NCBI RefSeq assembly: GCF_009856605.1
Contig: NZ_CP047242.1
Span: 5,090,001-5,154,000, forward strand
Reading direction: 5' to 3'
DNA length: 64,000 nucleotides
Origin: Trichormus variabilis 0441
GTDB lineage: Bacteria > Cyanobacteriota > Cyanobacteriia > Cyanobacteriales > Nostocaceae
Numbering within the stretch: position 1 is the stretch's first letter; every line of letters starts with the position of its first letter. The notes beneath the pieces were generated by a model that saw only the letters and a list, made by a program, of their open reading frames with translations, did no database searches and was not told where the DNA came from. The position numbers and the translations under genes are program-made. Shown here one piece after another: positions 10,129 to 18,853 of the stretch.

Positions 10129-10473
10129 ATGAAAGTTCTTAAAAGGTCAATTAAACCAGAAACCTACATATCATTTCTCTACATTTACCAAACTACTTGG
10201 GGTACTGCTGGTGATATCTGTTTAATCCGTGAATCTGTGGCTAACTCTGGTATGTCAAAATTTATCGGTCGGAAAGTCCAGCTAGCGCTACCCAAAGGAT
10301 TAGAGCGCGATCGCGTGGCTAACTTTCCAGTCATCAAAGTTGCAGGTAACGTCGGCGAAGGACACCCCAAAGAACACCCCCATGAATGGGAACTTTATGA
10401 AGGCGTAGATCGTGAAATAGCGATCGCAGCTCTCAAGCCTTGGGGTTTCAAGTTAATTGAGTCTCAAGATTAA
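10129..10473 (+). CDS. small conserved-looking hypothetical protein
   Basis: 114-aa protein that I do not recognise. It contains two HIP1 sites and ordinary codon use, and an AAGGA box at 10115-10119, 9 nt before the ATG, supports the given start. An internal ATG at 10252 would give a compact 73-aa product, beginning MSKFIGRKVQLALPKG, whose composition looks more conserved than the first 41 residues; either start is possible. No membrane segment, no cysteine cluster and no catalytic motif is evident. The segment GEGHPKEHPHEWELYEG is His/Glu-rich. Stand-alone gene followed by a MITE. Confidence 0.65.
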   Translation: MKVLKRSIKPETYISFLYIYQTTWGTAGDICLIRESVANSGMSKFIGRKVQLALPKGLERDRVANFPVIKVAGNVGEGHPKEHPHEWELYEGVDREIAIAALKPWGFKLIESQD

Positions 10474-10564
10474 AGGGGCGATCGCTACAACGGAGTTACA
10501 CTTGTTTCTCTTCCCGCTTCTAGGAACTAGTAAATGAGTGTTTAAACTCCGTCAGCAAGTCATA

Positions 10565-10700
10565 AGGGACTTCCAGATAAAAAAATATCCCAAATGTAGG
10601 GTGCGTCAGTGCGAGAAAACTTAGCTGTACCAAAAAATTATTCATACTGACGCACCCTACTAACCGTCAATTTGGAATAATTTCTTTTTTGGTGTTCCCT
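10565..10700. mobile_element. MITE A, complete copy
   Basis: Noncoding 136-bp element. The outer ends AGGGA...TCCCT and the inner arms GTAGGGTGCGTCAG...CTGACGCACCCTAC are inverted repeats. The same sequence, split by an insertion and lacking its right tip, occurs at 57508-57862. No transposase inside; presumably mobilised in trans. Confidence 0.8.
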
Positions 10701-10985
10701 AAATACTCCCAGACAAGTCTTTGATACTCATGAGCGAGTCATAAATACTCACGGATGAGTCTTTGATACTCATGAGCAAGTCATAAATACTTGCGGACGA
10801 GTTTTTGATATTCGTGAACGAGTCATAAATACTCGCGGACAAGTTTTTGATATTCGTGAGCCAGTCATAAATACTCACGGACAAGTTTTTGATATTCGTG
10901 AGCCAGTCATAAATACTCACGGACAAGTCTTTGATATTCGTGAGCCAATCATAAATACTCACGGACGAGTCTTTGATATTCATGA
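10701..10985. repeat. 42-bp tandem repeat array (6.8 units)
   Basis: Six full units starting AAATACTC(A/C)CGGACAAGT plus a 33-bp partial unit, with units differing by a few substitutions. Because 42 is divisible by 3, frames stay open. On the minus strand an ATG at 10983 opens a 94-aa frame of 14-residue repeats (SIYDWLTNIKDLSV). No Shine-Dalgarno precedes it, so coding status is doubtful. The array fills the gap exactly between MITE A (ends 10700) and the IS element (starts about 10996). Confidence 0.9.
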
Positions 10986-10995
10986 AGCTTTTAAG

Positions 10996-12841
10996 CCTCT
11001 CCCCGGCGCGGATACTGTTGGCGAATTATTGAAGGGTTAAGCCCCTCAAGAGTTTGGAACAGTGGAAAAAAGAGAATAAGTATATTGAGCGTAGCATCTA
11101 CAAAGATTATGACCCTGCACCCGCGTGATATGTCGCAGATTCCTGAAACAACAGCGCAAGTAGCCCGGAATTCATTTCCCAAAGGGAACATATATATGAA
11201 GATGCGGGATGAAATAGGAGTGTTATATAAGGATGAGGATTTTGTCAAACTTTACCGCGCAGATTGTGGTCAAAGTGGAATATCAGCAGGACAACTGGCA
11301 TTAGTGACAGTAATGCAATTTATCGAAGGTTTAACGGATAGACAAGCGGCGGATGCAGTGAGGGGTCATATTGATTGGAAATACGCACTATCGTTGGAAT
11401 TAAATGACCCAGGGTTTGATTATTCAGTACTTTCAGAATTTCGTCAGCGATTAATCAAAGCAGGACGAGAGCGAGAGTTACTCAACCAAATGCTAGCTCG
11501 TTTCCAAGAACTAGGTTGGCTCAAAAATCGCGGCCGTGTCAGAACTGATTCAACTCACGTATTAGCCGCAGTACGACAGTTAAATCGTTTGGAATTAGTG
11601 GGAGAAACTTTACGTCATACCTTAAATGACTTGGCTTATTTTGCCCCTGATTGGCTCAAATCGAGAGTTGACGTTGATTGGTTTGAACGTTACTCCCTGA
11701 GATTTGAGCAATACCGCTTGCCCAAATCAAAAGCCGAACGTGAGAAATTGAGGCGAAAAATTGGTGAGGATGGTCATCATTTGCTATCCGCTTTGTATGC
11801 AGACTCAACTTGTAATTGGCTGTGGCAGATTCCATCAGTGGAAACATTACGTATAGTTTGGGTGCAACAATACTATATTCAATTGCAACAAGTCTATTGG
11901 CGAGAACAAGATAACTTACCACCAAATAGACTACAGATTGAATCTCCTTACGATGTTGATGCACGCAATTCCAGCAAGCGAGAAATCAACTGGACTGGTT
12001 ATAATCTGCATCTGACAGAAATTTGTCACCCCATACTGCCAAACTTAATTATCAATGTGGAAACGTCCGTGGCCACAAGTGCGGATGTTGAGATGACACC
12101 AGTAATTCATTCTCGTTTAAACCAGAACAATCTTTTGCCACAAGAACATGTTGTCGATACTGGCTATGTCAATGCTCAAAACTTAGTCGATAGTCAATCC
12201 CATTTTCATGTTGATTTAGTAGGAAAAGTTCCCCCCGGAACTAGTTGGCAAGCAACAGCACAATCCGGCTTTGAGCAAAATTGCTTCACTATTCATTGGG
12301 ATTTGATGCGTGTTGATTGCCCAATGGGTAAACAAAGTAAGTCCTGGCGTACAACTGTCGATAGCCATGACAATCCAGTAGTCAAAATACAATTTGACAA
12401 ATCCGATTGTTCGCTTTGTTCAAGTCGCTCAAAATGCACTCGCTCCAAAAAACTACCGCGTCTTCTGACCCTCAAACCACAGGAACTACATCTTGCATTA
12501 CATGATGCTCGCATTCGCCAAAAAACTGAATCTTTTCAACAAATTTATCACCAACGTGCTGGCGTTGAAGGCTTGATTTCCCAAGCTACTGGTCGCTACC
12601 AATTACGCCGTTGTCGCTACATTGGTCTTGCCAAAACTCTCTTGCAGCATGTCATTACTGCTGCTGCTATCAACTTCAGTCGGATGTGGGATTGGTGGCA
12701 ACATGTCCCACGCAGTCAGACTCGCGTTTCTCACTTTGCTCGAATTGCTCCCACTGCCTCATAGTATTCCTGATTTTCTATTTTGTGATGATTGGTTTTG
12801 CCCTCTATCAATTCGCCAACAGTATCCGGCGCGGGGAGAGG
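10996..12841 (+). mobile_element. IS1182-like insertion sequence
   Basis: The element is bounded by 32-bp terminal inverted repeats at 10996-11027 and 12810-12841. They match at 29 of 32 positions, starting CCTCTCCCC and ending ATACTGTTGGCGAATT. It contains one transposase gene that appears intact. No convincing target-site duplication was found directly outside the repeats, so the true ends may differ by a few bases. Confidence 0.85.
11085..12764 (+). CDS. IS1182-family DDE transposase
   Basis: 559-aa transposase. An N-terminal DUF772-type domain (about 30-130, with EFRQRLIKAGRE) precedes the RNase H-like DDE core: D155 in RTDSTHV, D358 in VVDTGYV and E495 in AGVEGLIS. A Cys cluster (DCSLCSSRSKC, 441-451) between the second Asp and the Glu is typical of the family. 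The frame opens with TTG at 11085. ATG at 11109 (MTLHPRDM) matches the usual family start better and is likely the real one. It is not frameshifted or truncated, so the element could still be active. It sits inside near-perfect terminal inverted repeats. Confidence 0.9.
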   Translation: MSVASTKIMTLHPRDMSQIPETTAQVARNSFPKGNIYMKMRDEIGVLYKDEDFVKLYRADCGQSGISAGQLALVTVMQFIEGLTDRQAADAVRGHIDWKYALSLELNDPGFDYSVLSEFRQRLIKAGRERELLNQMLARFQELGWLKNRGRVRTDSTHVLAAVRQLNRLELVGETLRHTLNDLAYFAPDWLKSRVDVDWFERYSLRFEQYRLPKSKAEREKLRRKIGEDGHHLLSALYADSTCNWLWQIPSVETLRIVWVQQYYIQLQQVYWREQDNLPPNRLQIESPYDVDARNSSKREINWTGYNLHLTEICHPILPNLIINVETSVATSADVEMTPVIHSRLNQNNLLPQEHVVDTGYVNAQNLVDSQSHFHVDLVGKVPPGTSWQATAQSGFEQNCFTIHWDLMRVDCPMGKQSKSWRTTVDSHDNPVVKIQFDKSDCSLCSSRSKCTRSKKLPRLLTLKPQELHLALHDARIRQKTESFQQIYHQRAGVEGLISQATGRYQLRRCRYIGLAKTLLQHVITAAAINFSRMWDWWQHVPRSQTRVSHFARIAPTAS

Positions 12842-12938
12842 TACCCTGCGGGAAGCAAGCTATGGAGAGGGGTTATTCCAAATCTATCGAACTAACACCA
12901 ACCGAACCCTATTGCTCATAAATAAGTCAGAACAAAAT

Positions 12939-15900
12939 TTAGAAATTCTGTTTTAAAGCTTGCAAAACTTCATCAGCATCAACGCGACCCCAATAATAGC
13001 CCATTTCATCACTCATTAAGCGAGCCTTTTCTGCTTCCGTCGTCGCTGCTGGGTAATTGTGGTTTGCCAGGTGCATCCACCCCAAAGCAACACGGATATC
13101 CGCTTCAGAAAGGCGATAACCACCAGTACAGGCATAATTCAGCGCTTCTTCTAAATCACTACGCGCCGCCGCAACATCACCCTGACGCGCCGCCCACCTC
13201 CCCCGTGCTAGTAGTGCTTCAATCAGGACGGCTCGCTCAGATATACTACGAGCAATTTTGAGGGCTTCATTATAATATTCGTAGGCATTGTCGTGTTGCC
13301 CAGCATCTGTATCTAGATCGCCTAACACACGATAATAACTACTTACTGTAGCAGGGCAGTTATTGCGTTGGTAAATCTCTAAGTTTGTCTCTGTTACCTG
13401 CCGTGCATGGTCACTACTTCCTACTCGCCGCAGATAATTAACTTGAATGATGCCATTCAAGAAGTGTAGATAAAGCTTACTGGAGGAGTCAATTTCTGGT
13501 TGCAATGCTTCTGCCTGTTGAAAAAATGCACTGGCTATCTCATTATCACCCTGCAAGTGTGCAACCCATCCTTGCCACCTTAATGAACTGAGCTTACCTT
13601 CCTTGCTTCCAGCACGACGAGCAAGATTTAATGCTTCCCTATCAGCATCAGCACTAGCTTCAAGCTTTCCGAGAGATTCATATAGCACTGCTAGGTTTTG
13701 GTATGAGATGCTGATGTTGAGCCAATGTTTTGTGCTTGGATAAATAGTAATAACACGCTCATAGAGAGGTAAGGCTTCAGCCAAACGACCCACACTCATT
13801 AAACTTTGGGCAACATTTTGTAATATCCAACATTTTTTCGCAAGAGTACCGACCTGTGGCTCTTGGGAAGTATCGCCATTAGGAAAAAATTCTACCATCA
13901 AAGCTAGGTTAATATCCCAGGCACTTAGTTTGTCGAGTAAAACAAAATTTATGCCTTGTAATACACGCTCCCAAAAAACATTGAAAGCCTCATCATAACT
14001 ACCAGCACAACAGAGGTGATGCACTGCCTCAATTGGGAAAGCCAAACTTTCTATACTGGGGTTTTCTGGTATTGGCCCAGCAATTCTGAGGTAATAATCT
14101 GCAATGCGTTGATGAATTTCCTTCGCTTGCACACCCAAATTATTCTCTAGTCGCTGAGAGTAGTGGGCGCTAATAAGCGGGTGCATTGTGTAGTAATTTG
14201 CCTCTGGGTAAAAGCGCAAGATGCGATAATTTAGCAATCGTCGAATCATCCCATTAAAGGTAGAACCTCGTAAGTCAGCTAATGGCGCATTCAGCTGTCT
14301 TTTGAGTCTAGCTGCTACCCTGCGTTGGCTAGGAAATAAACGATCAATGAACCGCCAATACAAACGTTGGAATTTCAGAAATAAACCATCTAGTGTTGAT
14401 CTCGGCTGATCTCTGTCGCGTGGTAGTTTTCCTGGGAGTACGCCTTGAAATACTGAGGTAAACAGTGATGGCGGAACAGCTAACCGGAACGCACTAAATA
14501 TTGTTAAAAACTCTTTTTCAGCTTGTGTTAAATGCTCATCATAGCGACGCAGTACTCGCTGTACTCTCTCATAACGAGGTTCACTTGCTGTAGGTGGCTT
14601 AATTTCACGGATATATTTTACATTGCCATTATGCACATCCACTAAATAAGCTCCCAGCAAACTGAGAACCAAAGCATAGCCGTCCCAATTTTCCACAATT
14701 TTATTCAGTTCATTATCAGCACCTTTGACACCAACTTTTCGTAATAAAGTGCGCCCCTCTTCTTGGCTCAAGCGCTCTACATCCCGATGGGTGTAAGTGG
14801 TGAAATCAATCAGGTCTACCAGTGGCGCACGGCTGTTAATCAAACAAAATGATTCATGTTCTCCCGCCGCAAACTCCCGCAAAAAATCCCGTAGTTCTAA
14901 ATTAGTTAATTCGCCGTAGTCATCTCCCTCTTCCTGTTGCAGTACTTCCAACCCATCTAAAATGAAAAGATAACGCCCACTTTTGAGCATTCCATGAATA
15001 AAGTTGACTTTTTCTGCCCAAGTCACTTTATAAGGATCAATTCCTGGAACTAAAAATTCTAGTGCAGCTTCCAAAAACTCAAGCACATTATTCTTTTCAT
15101 AAAAACCCCACCAAAACACGCCAGTAGGTTGAGGTAAAGATGAATCTTGCAGCAAATCTTCCAACCAGCGACGGGTGAGGGAACTTTTACCCTCGCCACC
15201 AAAACCAATAAGTCCCACAATTGAGCAATTAGAGTCAACCCAATCCTGATTTAGTGTTTTGAGAAAATCTGCTCTACCCACCCATTCTTCTAAAGGTGCT
15301 GGTGCATTATTCAGGTTCGAGATTATCCCTGGTTGAGACACTGGTTGCTCTCCTGTAGGGTTTGCGTTAATTGTAGGCTGGGGTGTAGGTAGTGCATCTG
15401 CTAATGGTAAAGACATGGGGTCAAAAGTGAGGACTCGACAATCAACAGCAAAACTTGTGTCCCGGTCTTTTTCACTTTCCCCAGAGTCCCAAGTTTCCGC
15501 AATCACACCCACTACTAAGTTACGTTCAATATCCAGAACGGCGGAACCACTCATACCACTGTCGATATGCTGGCTATTCAACATTACAGGGTCGCTGTGC
15601 AAAATCAGCGCCTCTGGTGATTCAGCAAAGTCTACTATTTCACCATGCGCTGGTAGTCCTTGGTAATTTTGCAGTCGGCGGTAGCCAAAACTCCGGAATT
15701 TGTTACCTGCTGAACCTTCCGCCATCCCCAGAATTGCGGGTTCTATCCCATCTGGGAGTGTAGCCGTGTCCAGTTGCAACACAACCACATCATCATCATG
15801 GTCTAAAAAACAAGCTGTAACTGTGGCTATATGTGCTTTCTGTTCTGGCTTAATTGCTTTGGGGAAGTAGACATTAATTTCTACTCCCTCAGCAACTTCT

Positions 15901-16037
15901 CCCCCTGCATCCCGCACCACATGACAACAGGTGACAATTTGTCCGGTAAGGGAGACTACAAAACCGGTGCCAACAATCACATTATTGACACCGCGAATTT
16001 GCACAGTAAAGTTACGCAGATTTTGAATCTGGCTCAT
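12939..16037 (-). CDS. trypsin-like protease / NTPase (STAND) / TPR protein
   Basis: 1032-aa multidomain protein. Residues 1-200 are a trypsin-fold serine protease with an apparently complete triad: His39 (TCCHVV), Asp83 (DDDVVVL) and Ser163 (SGMSGSAV). Residues 220-250 are a Pro-rich linker. Residues about 250-480 are a P-loop NTPase of STAND/NB-ARC type, with Walker A GFGGEGKSS (278-286) and Walker B LFILDGLE (358-365). A winged-helix-like region follows, and residues about 700-1020 form TPR repeats. There is no signal peptide, so it is probably cytoplasmic. It overlaps the 3' end of the upstream Trypco1-like gene by 26 bp, implying coupled translation. Such proteins are known as candidate sensor-effector switches of biological conflict, in which ligand sensing by the repeats would license the protease. 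The target is unknown. Confidence 0.85.
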   Translation of the reverse strand: MSQIQNLRNFTVQIRGVNNVIVGTGFVVSLTGQIVTCCHVVRDAGGEVAEGVEINVYFPKAIKPEQKAHIATVTACFLDHDDDVVVLQLDTATLPDGIEPAILGMAEGSAGNKFRSFGYRRLQNYQGLPAHGEIVDFAESPEALILHSDPVMLNSQHIDSGMSGSAVLDIERNLVVGVIAETWDSGESEKDRDTSFAVDCRVLTFDPMSLPLADALPTPQPTINANPTGEQPVSQPGIISNLNNAPAPLEEWVGRADFLKTLNQDWVDSNCSIVGLIGFGGEGKSSLTRRWLEDLLQDSSLPQPTGVFWWGFYEKNNVLEFLEAALEFLVPGIDPYKVTWAEKVNFIHGMLKSGRYLFILDGLEVLQQEEGDDYGELTNLELRDFLREFAAGEHESFCLINSRAPLVDLIDFTTYTHRDVERLSQEEGRTLLRKVGVKGADNELNKIVENWDGYALVLSLLGAYLVDVHNGNVKYIREIKPPTASEPRYERVQRVLRRYDEHLTQAEKEFLTIFSAFRLAVPPSLFTSVFQGVLPGKLPRDRDQPRSTLDGLFLKFQRLYWRFIDRLFPSQRRVAARLKRQLNAPLADLRGSTFNGMIRRLLNYRILRFYPEANYYTMHPLISAHYSQRLENNLGVQAKEIHQRIADYYLRIAGPIPENPSIESLAFPIEAVHHLCCAGSYDEAFNVFWERVLQGINFVLLDKLSAWDINLALMVEFFPNGDTSQEPQVGTLAKKCWILQNVAQSLMSVGRLAEALPLYERVITIYPSTKHWLNISISYQNLAVLYESLGKLEASADADREALNLARRAGSKEGKLSSLRWQGWVAHLQGDNEIASAFFQQAEALQPEIDSSSKLYLHFLNGIIQVNYLRRVGSSDHARQVTETNLEIYQRNNCPATVSSYYRVLGDLDTDAGQHDNAYEYYNEALKIARSISERAVLIEALLARGRWAARQGDVAAARSDLEEALNYACTGGYRLSEADIRVALGWMHLANHNYPAATTEAEKARLMSDEMGYYWGRVDADEVLQALKQNF

Positions 16038-16356
16038 TATTGGAATCTTTACGCTCCCAGAGTAACTTTACCTTGAGGCTGGCTTCTCCCGAAGTTTTGG
16101 CAATAATTGCGCCCGCTTCAGTATTTAACTTGATGCCAAATTCTAATTCCACTTCCGATGGCTTGTTAGATAATGTATCGATTGTTGCTATCGTCTTTTG
16201 TGCCATTTGCCGGATAGTCAGCATGGCTTTATCCAAGGCTTTCGCCGATTCTTTGGCGATGTCTGCTGGTGCCACGCTAACTGACCTCATCCCAGCACTG
16301 GGGGCGAATTCTACAATGATTACTGGCTCATCGATGAGGGCATCTTGATTATCCAT
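16012..16356 (-). CDS. Trypco1-like protein (trypsin co-occurring domain)
   Basis: 114-aa protein beginning MDNQDALIDEPVIIVEFAPS. The VEFAP start, a helical middle (AKALDKAMLTIRQMAQKTI) and the C-terminal strand block EVELEFGIKLNTEAGAIIAKT...EASLKVKLLW match, from memory, the small trypsin-co-occurring domain 1 found beside trypsin-NTPase genes. The frame extends to a TTG at 16437, but the ATG at 16356 gives the family-like N-terminus. Its stop lies 26 bp inside the protease gene. Probable partner, substrate or regulator of the protease; the molecular role is unknown. Confidence 0.7.
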   Translation of the reverse strand: MDNQDALIDEPVIIVEFAPSAGMRSVSVAPADIAKESAKALDKAMLTIRQMAQKTIATIDTLSNKPSEVELEFGIKLNTEAGAIIAKTSGEASLKVKLLWERKDSNNEPDSKSA

Positions 16357-16490
16357 TGTGTAATATTTTTTACTATATTTTCGGAAATCATAACAGACGA
16401 TACCAGTATTTTCAATACTGACGTGAATAGATTTCAAGAAATAGTAAAAAAAGAAATTAGAACTAAGAAACTATCAAATAATCAAATCAT

Positions 16491-17219
16491 TTAACCCAAT
16501 CCCATACCGTCGGTTTCAGATATTAATAACTTACCTTGACCTTCATATATCCAAACAAAACCTTCTCCGCCACCTTTACCAAAGTGTCCTAATTTCCGGT
16601 AATCTTCTTGAATTCCATTGGTAAATCCTTTCACTAAGTCATAGTCAGCAATGACGGTTTCACCTCTGTGAATTTCAATAATCCTCGCAGGGGTATTTGT
16701 ACCTGTGACAACTTTAGCTGTTTGTCCTGCTAAGGCTTTAATGGCAATTCTCCATCTACCATCAGCCGAACCAGACATCTGGCGAAATTTCAGTTTTTTG
16801 GTTCCTAAAATCACATTGTCAGAACAAAATTGGAATATACCATCATCAAATTCCCATTGTTCTTGGTCTGATATTTCAATATCTGTGTAATGTAAAAATT
16901 GACCTTTGGCTCTAGGTTCGAGATAGACATTCCCACTACCTTTATAAACAGGAGCGTTATAATCTATCTCCGTCATTAAAGCTACCCAGACATCTTTTAA
17001 TCGATTATCAGTTTTGTAAACACCATGAGTTAATTTACCTAAACATCTATGCAAAGCACCTTTTTGAATGACAACCCCAGAGTTTTCGATTTTTATTTCA
17101 ACTTGCTGAACAAAAGGGATATTTTTAGTAGGGTGATAATATTTGTTGGTGTCTTTATTAATGTTATTTTGTAGATACCACAAATCTGTCGGTTCTATAA
17201 TTTTGACTTCGTATTGCAT
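16491..17219 (-). CDS. AIM24-like beta-rich protein
   Basis: 242-aa protein without signal peptide or membrane helix, rich in beta strands. VVIQKGALHRCLGKL (49-63) and the C-terminal GGGEGFVWIYEGQGKLLIS (219-237) resemble the KGA and GGEG-F-x-GxG blocks of AIM24-family proteins; the match is remote. Residue 1 (ATG at 17219) follows a short leader holding an 18-bp palindrome. It is the first gene of a probable operon, 134 bp before the Trypco1-like start and followed by the protease gene. Linkage suggests a role in the same system; what it binds cannot be told from sequence. Confidence 0.5.
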   Translation of the reverse strand: MQYEVKIIEPTDLWYLQNNINKDTNKYYHPTKNIPFVQQVEIKIENSGVVIQKGALHRCLGKLTHGVYKTDNRLKDVWVALMTEIDYNAPVYKGSGNVYLEPRAKGQFLHYTDIEISDQEQWEFDDGIFQFCSDNVILGTKKLKFRQMSGSADGRWRIAIKALAGQTAKVVTGTNTPARIIEIHRGETVIADYDLVKGFTNGIQEDYRKLGHFGKGGGEGFVWIYEGQGKLLISETDGMGLG

Positions 17220-17250
17220 AAATTTATTCTTATAGAGTGGGATATTTAAC

Positions 17251-17268
17251 TATACTTTATAAAGTATA
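17251..17268. promoter_or_regulatory. 18-bp perfect palindrome in promoter of the AIM24/Trypco1/protease operon
   Basis: TATACTTTATAAAGTATA is a perfect dyad with no spacer, 32 bp upstream of the first ATG of the operon. Its right half supplies a -10-like hexamer (TATAGT / TATAAG downstream on the minus strand), so a bound regulator would block or reposition RNA polymerase. AT-only palindromes arise by chance more often than mixed ones, but this length and position make it a good operator candidate. Confidence 0.5.
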
Positions 17269-17449
17269 AAATAAGACTATTCAGGAGTCATTGACTTCAA
17301 TAATAAATATTTATTGCGTTTATATTTGCTTTGTGTCAATGTGTGAATTTTTTAAACGCAGAGGAAGGCTAAGTAAACGCGGAGGAACGCGGAGTGTTAG
17401 TCTAGTTAACTCGCTATGAATTAATGAGATATTGTATTTGATGTATGAG

Positions 17450-18742
17450 TTACACCTGCTCTTTGGCTGGTGGAACAATTCTGCTTTTGGATAATCCGCT
17501 ATCAATTTCTTGCAAAACTTGAAAATCTTTTTCTGGTAAGGGATAGCTAGCACTATTGAACACACCTGCACTGACAGCAGGCTGTTTTTCTAAGAAGGAG
17601 AAGGCTTGGCGAAATTGATGGGGTGCTGCTTTAATGGGTGCATCAAAATGACAGGGAATAATCCACTGAAAATCCCAACTTGCTACTTTATTAGCCCAGT
17701 GAATGGTTTCTTTTGGTGCGCGATTGAGAATCAATGTCTGTAGAACTGGCGCGACAAATAAACGCCCATCCCCCCGCAAAGCCTCAAACGATCGCCTCCA
17801 ATCATCTTGCCATTTGAAAGGAAACAAGCCAAAATAAGCTCTATATGAGCGTTCTGGCGCTTTTAAGGCTTCATTCCATACCTCAGACCATTTAGGTACA
17901 TCTACAGCACTGGGACGGAAATACAAAGCAAATAAGCTGATGCGTTCCCATCCCTTGCGGCGGTTGGCTTGATTGTCTACAACGATATCCGAGGCTTGAT
18001 CTTTGGCGTGGAATAGCAAGGGATAGGGGTCTAATTGGACGATCGCCGGCGGATCTGCCGGTACAGAAACGACTGAATCTGTTACAAGTAAAGTATGCGA
18101 TCGCTTGTGTAAAAATACCACCTCTGCAAACTTACCAGGGCCAAGGTCAATTGTATCTAATATTGCATAGTCGAACTCATCAGCAAAGGGAGCTTGGCTA
18201 CTATCTTCCGGGAGTAAATGAGTGCGTTTATTCGGTAAACCCAGCCAACTGAGAGGAAGATTAAGGGGAAAACTCCACTGATTCGGCGCTACAAATACCT
18301 GTGCTTGGGGAAAATATCTGGCGAAGGGGCCGACAAATACCTTATGTTCTAGTCCCGAAATAGTTGGCAGGATGATATACTTCACATCACCGTATTCTGC
18401 CACCAATTCATTGACTAACCGGATACATTCAGGAGTAGGCGCAACAGGTGCATATACTAGTAAACCTCCCTCATCCAGTTTGACTACAGTCATCCGAATG
18501 GGGACAACAACGTAAAATATCCCCTGCATCTGGTCAAAAGTCCAGATTGTATCTTTAATAACCTCTTGCCGGAGAGTCCGCCGTTTACCGTATGGGTACA
18601 GTGGCAAAGTAAACCAGAAAGACCATGACCAATCTCTGGGATTAATTTGTTCTAGATTTTCATCATGCACCACTCCGCAACCCCCTAACTTCGCCATGTT
18701 CAAACTATTTTGATTTGAACCCCAAGAATTGGAGTTTAGCAA
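17450..18742 (-). CDS. DUF4336 domain protein (metallo-beta-lactamase-like fold)
   Basis: 430-aa protein I assign to DUF4336, a cyanobacterial and plant family related to metallo-beta-lactamases. Typical pieces include RDWSWSFWFTLPLYPYGKRRT near the N-terminus, KLDEGGLLVYAPVAPT, IILPTISGLEHKVFVGPFA, and WIIPCHFDAPI near the end. A canonical HxHxDH zinc motif is absent, as usual in this family. The frame starts at 18742, but the second Met (18697, MAKLGGCGVV) may be the real start. No signal peptide. Monocistronic by position; divergent from the Rpn-type gene. Function unknown. Confidence 0.7.
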   Translation of the reverse strand: MLNSNSWGSNQNSLNMAKLGGCGVVHDENLEQINPRDWSWSFWFTLPLYPYGKRRTLRQEVIKDTIWTFDQMQGIFYVVVPIRMTVVKLDEGGLLVYAPVAPTPECIRLVNELVAEYGDVKYIILPTISGLEHKVFVGPFARYFPQAQVFVAPNQWSFPLNLPLSWLGLPNKRTHLLPEDSSQAPFADEFDYAILDTIDLGPGKFAEVVFLHKRSHTLLVTDSVVSVPADPPAIVQLDPYPLLFHAKDQASDIVVDNQANRRKGWERISLFALYFRPSAVDVPKWSEVWNEALKAPERSYRAYFGLFPFKWQDDWRRSFEALRGDGRLFVAPVLQTLILNRAPKETIHWANKVASWDFQWIIPCHFDAPIKAAPHQFRQAFSFLEKQPAVSAGVFNSASYPLPEKDFQVLQEIDSGLSKSRIVPPAKEQV

Positions 18743-18853
18743 ATTGTGGCAGCAACAAACTAGGAATTTGCGGGGAATATCTGGAGGAATGCGATCGCCT
18801 TTTTTATAGTAATCTTGTACTAAATATTATTTACAGCTTACAATCAAAGACTT

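Noticed and set aside
10701..10985. Regularly spaced repeats that could be taken for CRISPR
   Set aside because: Units are directly abutting 42-bp copies with no unique spacers and no cas genes.
12611..12921. Two overlapping frames at the right end of the IS
   Set aside because: They are alternative frames of the transposase end and terminal repeat, without family resemblance.
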